This document shows positions 9,211-16,259 of a stretch of 29,333 nt of DNA, piece after piece. This stretch comes from Veillonella sp. (GTDB lineage Bacteria > Bacillota_C > Negativicutes > Veillonellales > Veillonellaceae). Numbering within the stretch: position 1 is the stretch's first letter; each line of letters begins with the position of its first letter. The stretch covers positions 1 to 29,333 of the forward strand of contig JAGZGB010000018.1 of the NCBI GenBank assembly GCA_018367495.1, in the 5' to 3' direction. The notes under the pieces were generated by a model. That model had not been told where the DNA came from. It searched no databases and worked only from the letters and a program-made list of their open reading frames with translations. Both the position numbers and the translations under genes were made by a program.

Positions 9211-9250
9211 AAGAGAAAGGAGGATGGCTTAGCCATCTTCCTTTCTCTTT
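9211..9250. repeat. 18-bp hairpin within the cluster
   Basis: AAGAGAAAGGAGGATGGC (9211-9228) pairs with 9232-9249 across a TTA loop with a single G-U-type position. It is purine-rich on one strand. It follows the second copy of the diverged direct repeat (GTATCAAGAGAAAG) and has no sequence in common with the stems of A or B. Confidence 0.75.
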
Positions 9251-9299
9251 CCATATACAGCCAACCTATTATTAGCGTATTCGAAGGGGTGGAATATAA

Positions 9300-9438
9300 C
9301 TCTATGGGACTAGTACGGTGATAATGTTATAAAAAGCAGTGTTCCTAAGCGAAGCGCGACTTAGCTCGCTTTGGAGCACGGAGGTTAGGAACACTGCTTT
9401 TTAATTAAAATGTAGCGATGTATCCGGGCCCCATAGAG
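9300..9438 (-). repeat. Structured repeat element, copy B (139 bp, inverted)
   Basis: The outer stem core is CTCTATGGG (9300-9308) with CCCATAGAG (9430-9438), extending to a perfect 14-bp helix (9295-9308 with 9430-9443). The inner stem is AAAAAGCAGTGTTCCTAA (9331-9348) with 9385-9402, unrelated in sequence to the stem of A. The 36-nt loop (9349-9384) carries the conserved core as the reverse complement of 8991-9012. The length equals copy A exactly. Outer-stem differences from A are compensatory (G-C in A, T-A in B). Confidence 0.8.
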
Positions 9439-9511
9439 TTATAACAATGTAAACTTGAATGGTAATAATAGGTTGACTATATATTCCTTTTAGCTGTATA
9501 TTGTAGTTGGA

Positions 9512-9543
9512 TTGTAAACCTATTTGTATGGATTAGTTAACCT
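9512..9543 (+). promoter_or_regulatory. Candidate BirA operator upstream of bioD
   Basis: TTGTAAAC (9512-9519), 16 nt, GTTAACCT (9536-9543). This matches the Gram-positive-type BirA box TTGTTAAC-N14-16-GTTAACAA at 7 of 8 and 6 of 8 positions. It lies 36 nt before the bioD start, where it could block transcription when biotin is plentiful. Confidence 0.55.
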
Positions 9544-9579
9544 GTGCGATGCTAAGTATTCGCTTGAGAGGAGCCGAGA

Positions 9580-10332
9580 ATGAAGCAGTTAGGTATTTCT
9601 ATAATTGGTACAGATACAGATGTAGGCAAGACATTTGTAACGGGTCTATTAGGGGCCATGGCTGTAGATGATGGATTCGCTGTTGGGATGGTTAAACCAG
9701 TGTCCTCTAGTGCAGTGCCTTTTGCTGAATGTGTAACAATGGATGAGGATAATTATAATGCGGAGCTTGAAAGTAAGGATGCTACTCATTTAATGCGTGC
9801 TGTAGGAATTCCAGAATCTCGTCGCCATGAGGTTAATCCTTATGCTATTGCAGGTGATTTTTCTCCTCGTTTGGCTGCAGAATTATCAGGTATAGAGATT
9901 GATTATAATAATGTGGCGACTCATACACTGGATGTTGTTAATCGCTATGATTTAACATTTGTAGAAGGTGCTGGTGGCATCACAACACCTCTCTCAGGAG
10001 ATAAAACTTTCACGGATTTGATGAAAGATATTAAATTGCCAGCCATCGTTGTAGCTGATGGACGATTGGGCTCTATTAACCGTGCTGTTTTAACTTGTGA
10101 ATATGCGAAGATGCATGGTATTGAGGTGAAAGCTATCATTGTCAACGATACAACTGCAGTGGATTCATTCTTGTTGAAAACAAATGTAGAGGATATGGAA
10201 CGATATACAGGTATTCCTGTAGTGACTGTTGTACCTCCATACCAAGGACCAAATATTCAAAAGGTTCAACTTAATTGGGCTCGATTCTTTATTGATTCTA
10301 AGAAGGTGTGGAATACGGTACTAGGTATATAA
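9580..10332 (+). CDS. bioD: Dethiobiotin synthetase (BioD)
   Basis: 250-aa cytoplasmic enzyme that uses CO2 and ATP to close the ureido ring of dethiobiotin from 7,8-diaminopelargonate. The P-loop GTDTDVGKT is at residues 10-18; KPVSSS follows at the usual place, and FVEGAGGITTPLSGDKTFTDLM holds the Mg/substrate-binding segment (EGAGG). The length is slightly above the usual 220-230. GAGAGGAG sits 6 nt before the ATG. bioA follows after 101 nt with no terminator between, so the pair is probably one operon. The adjacent carbonic anhydrase would make bicarbonate; BioD itself uses CO2. Confidence 0.95.
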   Translation: MKQLGISIIGTDTDVGKTFVTGLLGAMAVDDGFAVGMVKPVSSSAVPFAECVTMDEDNYNAELESKDATHLMRAVGIPESRRHEVNPYAIAGDFSPRLAAELSGIEIDYNNVATHTLDVVNRYDLTFVEGAGGITTPLSGDKTFTDLMKDIKLPAIVVADGRLGSINRAVLTCEYAKMHGIEVKAIIVNDTTAVDSFLLKTNVEDMERYTGIPVVTVVPPYQGPNIQKVQLNWARFFIDSKKVWNTVLGI

Positions 10333-10433
10333 TAATTAGATATTGTTATTTGATCTAGGCTAATCATTTATATCAATAGAATATAGTAGTAGAGTATTAT
10401 AGTTTGTAAAATTTGTAAGTATGAGGTAACAAA

Positions 10434-11822
10434 ATGGCAGATAAACAGCTTTCACAAGCAGCAAAATGGGACCATGAGTTTGTATGGCATCCATTTACAC
10501 AAATGCAAGATTGGTTAGCACAAGAACCAGTAGTAATCGAACGTGGTGAGGGTGTATACCTCATTGATGAGAACGGTAAAAAGTATTATGACGGCGTATC
10601 TTCATTATGGGTTAACATTCATGGACATAATCATCCTGTATTAAACCAAGCGTTGAAAGAACAAGTGGATAAAATTGCTCATAGCACATTGCTCGGACTT
10701 GTAAGCCCACCATCAGCTCAATTGTGTAAAGAATTGGTAGAGCTCGCTCCAGAAGGTTTAAATAAAGTATTTTTATCCGATGATGGCAGTACAGCTATTG
10801 AAGTGGCTATCAAGATGGCGTACCAATACCGCCAACTAGTGGGACAAACAAAGAAAACTAAGTTCATTGCCCTCAACGCAGGCTATCATGGTGATACATT
10901 AGGGACTGTATCTGTAGGTGGTATTCAATTGTTCCACGAAGTATTCCATAATTTATTATTTAAACCGTTGACCTTGCCAAGTCCTGGTGTATATCGCGAT
11001 GTAGCAGATCGAGATAAAGCTTTTGAAGAGTCTTTGGCTGAATTAGAACGTATCCTCAATGAAGAGGGTGATGAAATCACAGCTCTCGTTATGGAACCAT
11101 TAGTGCAAGCTGCAGCGGGTATGCTAGTAATGCCTCATGGATACTTGAAACGTGTTCGTGAATTAACTGCAAAACATGATGTATTCCTCATTGTTGATGA
11201 AGTCGCTACAGGCTTTGGTCGTACTGGTAAATTCTTTGCTTGTGAGCATGAAGGGGTTGCACCAGATTTCATGACATTGTCTAAAGGTATTACAGGTGGC
11301 TATATGCCATTGGCGGCTACATTGACTACACAACGTGTCTTTGATGCATTCCTTGGTACATTTGAAGAAAAGAAAACATTCTACCATGGTCATTCCTATA
11401 CTGGTAATGCATTGGCTTGTGCCGTAGCATTAGCTTCTTTGAAAGTATTCCGGGATGAAAAGGTTATAGAAGGATTACCTAAGAAAATCGAGGCGTTCAC
11501 TAATGCATTGAAACCAATTGAAAAATTGAAACATGTTAAAGAGGTTCGTCAACGTGGTCTTATTGTAGGGATTGAACTTGAAAAAGATGTGGCTACTCAT
11601 GAAGCGTATCGTCCAAATGATGCGGTAGGGGCTAAGGTGGCAGTTCTTGCGCGTGAACAAGGGCTCATCTGCCGTCCGATCGGTGATGTAGTAATCCTTA
11701 TGCCGCCATTGGCATCTACAGTAGAGCAGTTAGAGGATATGGTTCGCATTGTAGGTGAAAGTATTCAACGTGCCACAGAAGAGGAAGGGATTCTCGAGGA
11801 TTTACGTCCAATCATTTTATAA
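10434..11822 (+). CDS. bioA: Adenosylmethionine-8-amino-7-oxononanoate aminotransferase (BioA)
   Basis: 462-aa class-III PLP aminotransferase making 7,8-diaminopelargonate from 8-amino-7-oxononanoate, with S-adenosylmethionine as amino donor in most members. Visible motifs: FVWHPFTQM at the N terminus, DGVSSLWVNIHGHNHP (the BioA-specific SLW/H segment), AGYHGDTLG near 149-157, IVDEVATGFGRTG with the PLP-ring Asp255, and the Schiff-base Lys284 in LSKGITGGYMPLAAT. GAGGTAAC precedes the ATG. It forms a bioDA operon. bioB and bioF are not in the window, so the pathway must be completed elsewhere or fed by uptake of an intermediate. Confidence 0.95.
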   Translation: MADKQLSQAAKWDHEFVWHPFTQMQDWLAQEPVVIERGEGVYLIDENGKKYYDGVSSLWVNIHGHNHPVLNQALKEQVDKIAHSTLLGLVSPPSAQLCKELVELAPEGLNKVFLSDDGSTAIEVAIKMAYQYRQLVGQTKKTKFIALNAGYHGDTLGTVSVGGIQLFHEVFHNLLFKPLTLPSPGVYRDVADRDKAFEESLAELERILNEEGDEITALVMEPLVQAAAGMLVMPHGYLKRVRELTAKHDVFLIVDEVATGFGRTGKFFACEHEGVAPDFMTLSKGITGGYMPLAATLTTQRVFDAFLGTFEEKKTFYHGHSYTGNALACAVALASLKVFRDEKVIEGLPKKIEAFTNALKPIEKLKHVKEVRQRGLIVGIELEKDVATHEAYRPNDAVGAKVAVLAREQGLICRPIGDVVILMPPLASTVEQLEDMVRIVGESIQRATEEEGILEDLRPIIL

Positions 11823-11840
11823 AAAATTGAGGGTAATAAT

Positions 11841-11905
11841 AGCTATATATGTCATGACTCTAAGCTATAGAGATATAGAGTTATAGACATATATAGCTTT
11901 TTATA
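11841..11905 (+). terminator. Terminator of the bioDA operon
   Basis: Long hairpin: AGCTATATATGTC (11841-11853) with GACATATATAGCT (11886-11898), continuing inward through CTCTA/TAGAG with one bulge and one wobble, then TTTTTATATTT. Confidence 0.85.
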
Positions 11906-12027
11906 TTTGGGACCATGAGATTTTTATTAGGTCTTTAAACTATAGGATATAGACTATACATTGTGAAAATTCGATGATAATTTAGCATATCTATGATACT
12001 ATATATGTTATAAAAGGAGGTCATCGT

Positions 12028-13368
12028 ATGGACATTTATGTAATTATGCAAGTTATTATTTTATTTGGTGCCATTTTCCTTGGTGTTCGACTGGGTGGCA
12101 TGGGAATCGGTTACGCTGGCGGCCTTGGTGTCGTGTTGTTAAGCCTTGGTATGGGTATGTTTCCAGGACAAATTCCTTGGGATGTAATCCTCATTATTAT
12201 GTCTGCTATTGCGGCTATTTGTGCTTTACAACTCGCTGGCGGCCTCGATTATTTGGTGCGTATTGCAGAAGGTATTTTGCGTAAAAATCCTAAGCATATT
12301 AACTACTTAGCACCAACAGTAACATATTTCTTAACTATATTAGCAGGTACTGGTCATACAGCATTCTCTATGATTCCTGTAATCGTAGAAGTGGCAAAAA
12401 GTGAAAACATTAAGCCATCTGTACCATTATCCATCGCTGTTGTAGCGAGCCAAATTGGTATTACTGCTAGCCCCGTATCTGCAGCGGTTGTTGCAATGAG
12501 TGGTTTTCTTGAGCCTTATGGTGTAAATTACCCTACATTGCTTGCTATCTGTATTTCCACAACATTTGTAGCGGTTATGATTACTGCCTTTATCATGTCT
12601 ACCTTTGCAAATAATGACTTGTCTTCTGATCCGGTTTATCAAGAACGTTTAGCTGCAGGTCATGTGGCACCACCTCGTGAAAAAAGTGCTGATTTCCACT
12701 TAAAACCAGGTGCGAAAACTTCTGTATTGATTTTCTTGATTGGCATTATTTGTATTGTATTCTATGCGACTGCAATTTCTAAAAATATTGGTCTTATTGC
12801 GCCAGTTATTTTTGGTCGAAATGATGCTATTATCGGCTTTATGATGATTATTGCAGCAGCAATTACTTACTTCTGTAAGATTGATACAGCACAACTTGTT
12901 AATACTAGCACATTCAAATCCGGTTTATCCGCATGTGTTTGCGTATTAGGTGTAGCCTGGTTGGGGGATACATTTGTAAAAGGTCATATTCCTGAAATCA
13001 AAGCTCTTGCTTCTAGCATGGTAACGGCATATCCGTTCTTATTAGCCGTAGCATTCTTCTTTGCTAGTACATTGTTGTATAGTCAAGCGGCAACTACACA
13101 AGCATTGGTACCAGCTGTTATTCTGGCTCTTGGTATTACTCCAGAGAACCCAGGATCCGTATACATTATTATCGCATCCTTCGCAGCTGTATCTGCTCTT
13201 TTCGTATTGCCTACATACCCAACACTTTTGGGGGCTGTACAAATGGATGACACTGGCTCTACACGAATTGGTAAACTTGTATTTAACCATCCGTTCTTCA
13301 TACCTGGCGTACTTGCCATTGCCCTCTCTGTAGCGCTTGGCTTTGTAGTGGCGCCGTTGATGCTGTAA
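12028..13368 (+). CDS. Anaerobic C4-dicarboxylate transporter, DcuA/DcuB family
   Basis: 446-aa membrane protein with about 10-12 helices that exchanges fumarate, malate, aspartate and succinate in anaerobes. Signatures shared with E. coli DcuB include QLAGGLDYLVRIAEGILRKNPKHINYLAPTVTYFLTILAGTGH, SQIGITASPVSAAVVAMSG, GVAWLGDTF.KGH, and the C-terminal VLPTYPTLLGAVQMDDTGSTRIGKLVFNHPFFIPG. The start follows AAGGAGGTCAT. It is monocistronic; its own terminator hairpin is now split by the IS element (arms at 13408-13420 and 14892-14904). This fits an organism living on lactate, malate and fumarate. DcuA versus DcuB cannot be settled from the sequence alone. Confidence 0.92.
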   Translation: MDIYVIMQVIILFGAIFLGVRLGGMGIGYAGGLGVVLLSLGMGMFPGQIPWDVILIIMSAIAAICALQLAGGLDYLVRIAEGILRKNPKHINYLAPTVTYFLTILAGTGHTAFSMIPVIVEVAKSENIKPSVPLSIAVVASQIGITASPVSAAVVAMSGFLEPYGVNYPTLLAICISTTFVAVMITAFIMSTFANNDLSSDPVYQERLAAGHVAPPREKSADFHLKPGAKTSVLIFLIGIICIVFYATAISKNIGLIAPVIFGRNDAIIGFMMIIAAAITYFCKIDTAQLVNTSTFKSGLSACVCVLGVAWLGDTFVKGHIPEIKALASSMVTAYPFLLAVAFFFASTLLYSQAATTQALVPAVILALGITPENPGSVYIIIASFAAVSALFVLPTYPTLLGAVQMDDTGSTRIGKLVFNHPFFIPGVLAIALSVALGFVVAPLML

Positions 13369-13407
13369 TTGGTGAAAGTTAAATAAGACTAATAAAATAT
13401 AGTGATA

Positions 13408-13420
13408 AAAAGGACGTAAC
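13408..13420. terminator. Left arm of a bidirectional terminator hairpin split by the IS
   Basis: AAAAGGACGTAAC here is perfectly complementary to GTTACGTCCTTTT at 14892-14904. Without the IS and one copy of the CAAG duplication, the two form a 13-bp stem with loop TTTCAA between the convergent dcu and Fur-family genes. Confidence 0.8.
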
Positions 13421-13459
13421 TTTCAAGTGATCTGCACCCATTTTCTTGGACAGATATAA

Positions 13460-14263
13460 TTAAGCTACTTTTTGGGAATGAGTTCGGTATTCTACCGGAC
13501 TCATTCCTTTTAATTTGAGCTTAATGCGTTTTGTATTGTAATAATCAATATAATCTCTTAATTTGTTGATAAAATCTTCATAGGAAGTAAATTCCTCTAA
13601 ATATAACAACTCTGACTTTAGTAAGCCAAAGAAGTTTTCCATCACGCTATTATCCAAACAGTTTCCTTTTCGAGACATACTTTGGATGATAGCGTGATTT
13701 TTTAATGTTTCTTGATAACTACTATGCTGGTACTGCCATCCTTGATCTGAATTTAAGATGCAACCTTTGCTATGTGGCCTGTTCTTAAAGGCTTTATCTA
13801 GCATAGATAACACCTGTGTTAATACAGGGCGTTCTGATATTTCATAGGAGACAATTTCACCATTATACATATCTAAGATTGGTGATAAATAAACCTTACG
13901 CCCAAACAAGTGGAATTCGGTAATATCTGTTGTCCATTTTTGATCGGGCTTTGTTGCCGTAAAGTTTCGCTTAATGATATTAGGAGCAATTTTTCCTTCG
14001 GTCCCCCTATATGAACGGTACTTCTTTAGACGAACTTTACATGTTAAGTTTTCTTCCTTCATAATACGCATCACAACTTTGTGATTCATATGGAAGCCTA
14101 ATTTATGTAATGCTATTGTGATTCGGCGATATCCGTAGCGACCTTTATTCATCGTTACCAGTGTACGAATCGCTTCTCGTTCCTCTGCATATTTGTCTCC
14201 CTTTTTTATGCTAACCAAGCGTGCATAATATGTACTACGACTAATGCCAAAGTATTCAAGCAT
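13460..14263 (-). CDS. IS3-family transposase OrfB (DDE integrase core)
   Basis: 267 aa from the first in-frame Met, an RNase-H-fold DDE transposase catalysing strand transfer of the IS. Catalytic triad: Asp113 (TTDITEF), Asp173 (LNSDQGWQYQH) and Glu209 (DNSVMENFFG), with the classical D-35-E spacing between the last two. The N-terminal ISRSTYYARL and GRYGYRRI are HTH_21-type signatures. The frame is open upstream of Met, reading KAQTIAIERLRKIYPLQF, and joins orfA in the -1 frame at the slippery tract, so the active protein is probably the OrfAB fusion. No stop or deletion interrupts it. Confidence 0.93.
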   Translation of the reverse strand: MLEYFGISRSTYYARLVSIKKGDKYAEEREAIRTLVTMNKGRYGYRRITIALHKLGFHMNHKVVMRIMKEENLTCKVRLKKYRSYRGTEGKIAPNIIKRNFTATKPDQKWTTDITEFHLFGRKVYLSPILDMYNGEIVSYEISERPVLTQVLSMLDKAFKNRPHSKGCILNSDQGWQYQHSSYQETLKNHAIIQSMSRKGNCLDNSVMENFFGLLKSELLYLEEFTSYEDFINKLRDYIDYYNTKRIKLKLKGMSPVEYRTHSQKVA

Positions 14264-14286
14264 AAACTGAAGGGGATATATTTTTC

Positions 14287-14838
14287 TTAATCTTTCGATG
14301 GCAATTGTTTGTGCTTTTTTTTTACAGCTTTATTAGGTTTAGCAATTTCACGCATTTCTTTCATAAAGTCGTCATAGAAAGATATTTCATATTTCAACCT
14401 AGCGATTTCAGCTTCTAGTTCTTTTATCCGTTCTTTGTCTGATTTAATACATTGATCTTTTGTAGATGGTATTAGTTCTTTCGGTTTCATAGATGGTCTA
14501 CCTTTAGGCTTGGGCTGCAACCCTAAAATCCCTTCGTCTAAATACCGCTTTTGCCACATGGCAATTAGACCAGGGTTATCTAAATTAAATAATTCTGCTG
14601 TTTCATTATAGGATAACTTATTCTTCCACCGAGTTTCAAGAACTTTACGTTTAAAAGCTGCTGAAAATACTTGTTTACCAATTTTATGGGTCAAATTATG
14701 ACTAAGCTTAAACTTGTATAGCCAATTTCTTACAGTACTTTCTGGAACTTCAAGCTCTTTAGCAATTCTAAAGCGACTCCAGCCTTTTTTAGAAAGATAA
14801 ATAGCCTTTTCTTTTACTTCTTTTGAATATTTTGACAT
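14287..14838 (-). CDS. IS3-family OrfA (DNA-binding subunit)
   Basis: 183 aa, slightly longer than IS150 InsJ. Two helix-turn-helix segments are visible: VKEKAIYLSKKGWSRFRIAKELEVPESTVRNWLYKF, then FKRKVLETRWKNKLSYNETAELFNLDNPGLIAMWQKRY. A leucine-zipper-like coiled coil follows (KERIKELEAEIARLKYEISFYDDFMKEM), the usual multimerisation region. The ATG at 14838 lies 7 T residues after a GGAGGTGCAG ribosome site that is buried in the IS end hairpin (14842-14886). The C terminus (KKKHKQLPSKD) is replaced by the OrfB reading when ribosomes shift back by one. Confidence 0.9.
   Translation of the reverse strand: MSKYSKEVKEKAIYLSKKGWSRFRIAKELEVPESTVRNWLYKFKLSHNLTHKIGKQVFSAAFKRKVLETRWKNKLSYNETAELFNLDNPGLIAMWQKRYLDEGILGLQPKPKGRPSMKPKELIPSTKDQCIKSDKERIKELEAEIARLKYEISFYDDFMKEMREIAKPNKAVKKKHKQLPSKD
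14314..14320 (-). other. Programmed -1 frameshift site A_AAA_AAG
   Basis: On the minus strand orfA reads GTA AAA AAA AAG CAC. The heptamer A AAA AAG permits a -1 slip that leads into the orfB frame (AQTIAIERLRKIYPLQFMLEYFG). This is the standard way IS3 elements make the OrfAB transposase. Confidence 0.8.
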
Positions 14839-14841
14839 AAA

Positions 14842-14886
14842 AAAACTGCACCTCCAAAAATTGTGTCCAATTTTTGGGGTGCAGTT
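14842..14886 (-). promoter_or_regulatory. IS end hairpin that sequesters the orfA ribosome site
   Basis: On the minus strand ACTGCACC-CC-AAAAATTG pairs with CAATTTTTGG-A-GGTGCAGT (18 bp, one bulged A, GACA loop), followed by seven T and then the orfA ATG. The GGAGG ribosome site is in the right arm. Transcripts entering from outside would fold, and either terminate at the T run or hide the site. Confidence 0.65.
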
Positions 14887-14929
14887 CACAAGTTACGTCC
14901 TTTTGCTTATAGCAATTTATTATATTACT

Positions 14930-15340
14930 TCATATTTTTTTATTCTTACATTTTTTACAGATGCCTGCAATTTCGAGATGGTGTTCCGTTACAGTAAATC
15001 CTGCCTCAATAAGTTCCTGAGGCATTTCTACAACAGGGCAAGTATGGAGGGGAATCATGGCCCCACAGTTTGTGCATACTGCATAATGTCGGTGCGTATG
15101 AGGTGTAATTTCATAATATGCCATATCGCTGCCCATCAGTGTTGTACGCGTAACGATTTCCTTTGTTTCTAACAGTTCAAGAGTACGATAGATGGTAGAC
15201 ATCCATGTAGTGCTACCATTACCTAACCTCTCTGCGATTTCGATGGCGGTAATGGGTTTATCTGTGTTCATTAATACGGACCAAATGGCTTCGCGTTGTT
15301 TTGTCTTTTTTATGCCTTCAGGCCAAGTTGTTGTATTCAT
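14930..15340 (-). CDS. Fur-family metalloregulator, probably Zur
   Basis: 136-aa repressor of the Fur superfamily. The N-terminal winged helix (TKQREAIWSVLMNTDKPITAIEIAERL, then WMSTIYRTLELLETKEIV) precedes a dimerisation domain with His81-X-His83-X-His85 (HTHRHY), a structural zinc site Cys89/Cys92 and Cys128/Cys131 (CTNCG, CKKC), and HH at 120-121. The ATG at 15340 has AAAGAGAG just upstream; the longer frame to 15382 lacks one. It lies 100 nt downstream of znuB in the same direction, so the locus is znuC-znuB-zur. Position argues for zinc sensing (Zur), but Fur, PerR and Mur cannot be excluded from sequence alone. Confidence 0.85.
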   Translation of the reverse strand: MNTTTWPEGIKKTKQREAIWSVLMNTDKPITAIEIAERLGNGSTTWMSTIYRTLELLETKEIVTRTTLMGSDMAYYEITPHTHRHYAVCTNCGAMIPLHTCPVVEMPQELIEAGFTVTEHHLEIAGICKKCKNKKI

Positions 15341-15440
15341 AACTCTCTTTCGATTCTGTTTTAATACTAAGCTACTGTACACTTGTATAATTTTTTTGCT
15401 AATACATATCTGCCTAAATCTATTAATTATTGGTTTTTGT

Positions 15441-16259
15441 TTATTTGCTAAATTGCATACGGCGTAGAATGGTTCGAATATTCTTGATAACCAATACTAC
15501 AAGTAAAATTGCTACGGATGTAAGGGAGACGAAACCACCTGGGGCTACATTAAGATAGTAGGAGCCGAATAGGCCGATTATCATGGCTAATAAACTAAAT
15601 CCAATAGAGCAGAGCAAGGTTGTTCTAAAGCCTTTCTCTAGTTGGAGTGCCGACGCTACTGGTAGTGCAATCATAGCGCTCAATACGAGGACCCCGACGA
15701 TTTTAATAGAAATAGATACGGCAGCAGCCATCAAGATGGCAAAAATATAGTTGATTAGATCTACCTTAACGCCAGCTACGCGTGCGGCCTCTTCATCATA
15801 AGCAATGTAGAGGAGTGAGTTGTATAAGAAGTACAAGGTTAGAACAGACAATATTGTTAAGACTGCAATGCTAATCATATCTGTTGTATTTACAGTTAAG
15901 ATACTGCCAAAAAAGAACACATTGGCGTTAGCTTTTAACTTGCCTGAACTAATAAGGGTAATAGCGGTACCAATACTTAGTGATAATATAATTGTTAGAA
16001 TTAAATCGAGATGGTGGGAAAAGTATTTCCTCAAGAACTCGATGAGGGCACCGCAGATAGCGGTAAAGATAAATGCTCCTAAAATAGGGTTTGTATTTGT
16101 TAATAAACCTAATGTAATACCTGCTAGAGATGCATGGCTCATGGTGTCGCCAATCATACTAGAACGACGAAGTACCATGAAGATACCAATACATGGACAT
16201 AATAGAGAGATGCAGATGGCTACAAAGAAGGCATTTTGCATGAAATCATAACTAAACAT
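15441..16259 (-). CDS. znuB: Zinc/manganese ABC transporter permease (ZnuB-like)
   Basis: 272-aa ABC-3-family inner-membrane permease with about eight helices. Conserved segments: FMVLRRSSMIGDTMSHASLAGI, HHLDLILTIILSLSIGTAI, AYDEEAARVAGVKVDLINYIFAILMAAAVSISIKIVGVLVLSAMIALPVASA (EAA-type loop and core), and a glycine-rich C-terminal helix pair. The ATG at 16259 follows AAGGAGGT and overlaps the last 8 nt of znuC, so the two are translationally coupled. It forms the pump with ZnuC (ATPase) and the lipoprotein at 17155. Zinc is favoured by the linked Fur-family gene; manganese is possible. Confidence 0.88.
   Translation of the reverse strand: MFSYDFMQNAFFVAICISLLCPCIGIFMVLRRSSMIGDTMSHASLAGITLGLLTNTNPILGAFIFTAICGALIEFLRKYFSHHLDLILTIILSLSIGTAITLISSGKLKANANVFFFGSILTVNTTDMISIAVLTILSVLTLYFLYNSLLYIAYDEEAARVAGVKVDLINYIFAILMAAAVSISIKIVGVLVLSAMIALPVASALQLEKGFRTTLLCSIGFSLLAMIIGLFGSYYLNVAPGGFVSLTSVAILLVVLVIKNIRTILRRMQFSK

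Larger units (their letters stand above)
8923..9579. repeat. Gene-free hairpin and repeat cluster between carbonic anhydrase and bioD
   Basis: This 657-bp gap has no credible ORF but holds at least four hairpins and diverged repeats: element A (8930-9068, + orientation), a weak hairpin around 9112-9140, a strong hairpin at 9211-9250, and element B (9300-9438, the inverted copy of A). A diverged ~75-bp direct repeat starts at 9041 and again at 9143, both beginning ACTGTA..TATGAA.TAGTCCCATC. The right end, 9480-9579, is the bioD promoter with a candidate BirA operator. I do not recognise the family. Confidence 0.75.
13428..14888 (-). mobile_element. IS3-family (IS150-like) insertion sequence, 1461 bp, complete
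   Basis: Terminal inverted repeats begin TGATCTGCACCC (13428) and, on the other strand, TGAACTGCACCCC (14888 inward); TTGGACA recurs at matching depth in both ends. The element is flanked by the 4-bp direct repeat CAAG (13424-13427 and 14889-14892). It carries overlapping-frame orfA and orfB with an A-rich slippery site between them, the normal IS3-family layout. It is inserted exactly in the loop of a terminator hairpin. Ends, both ORFs and the duplication are intact, suggesting a recent, possibly active copy. Confidence 0.92.

Noticed and set aside
8930..9438. CRISPR array
   Set aside because: Repeats are few, long, inverted and structured, with no regular spacers and no cas genes.
8930..9438. 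Integron attC sites
   Set aside because: The fixed loop with variable stem is superficially similar, but there are no cassette ORFs, no integrase and no recognisable attC core site.
13042..13333. Several ORFs of 78-90 aa overlapping the Dcu gene on both strands
   Set aside because: They are shadows of a well-conserved coding frame and lack ribosome sites.
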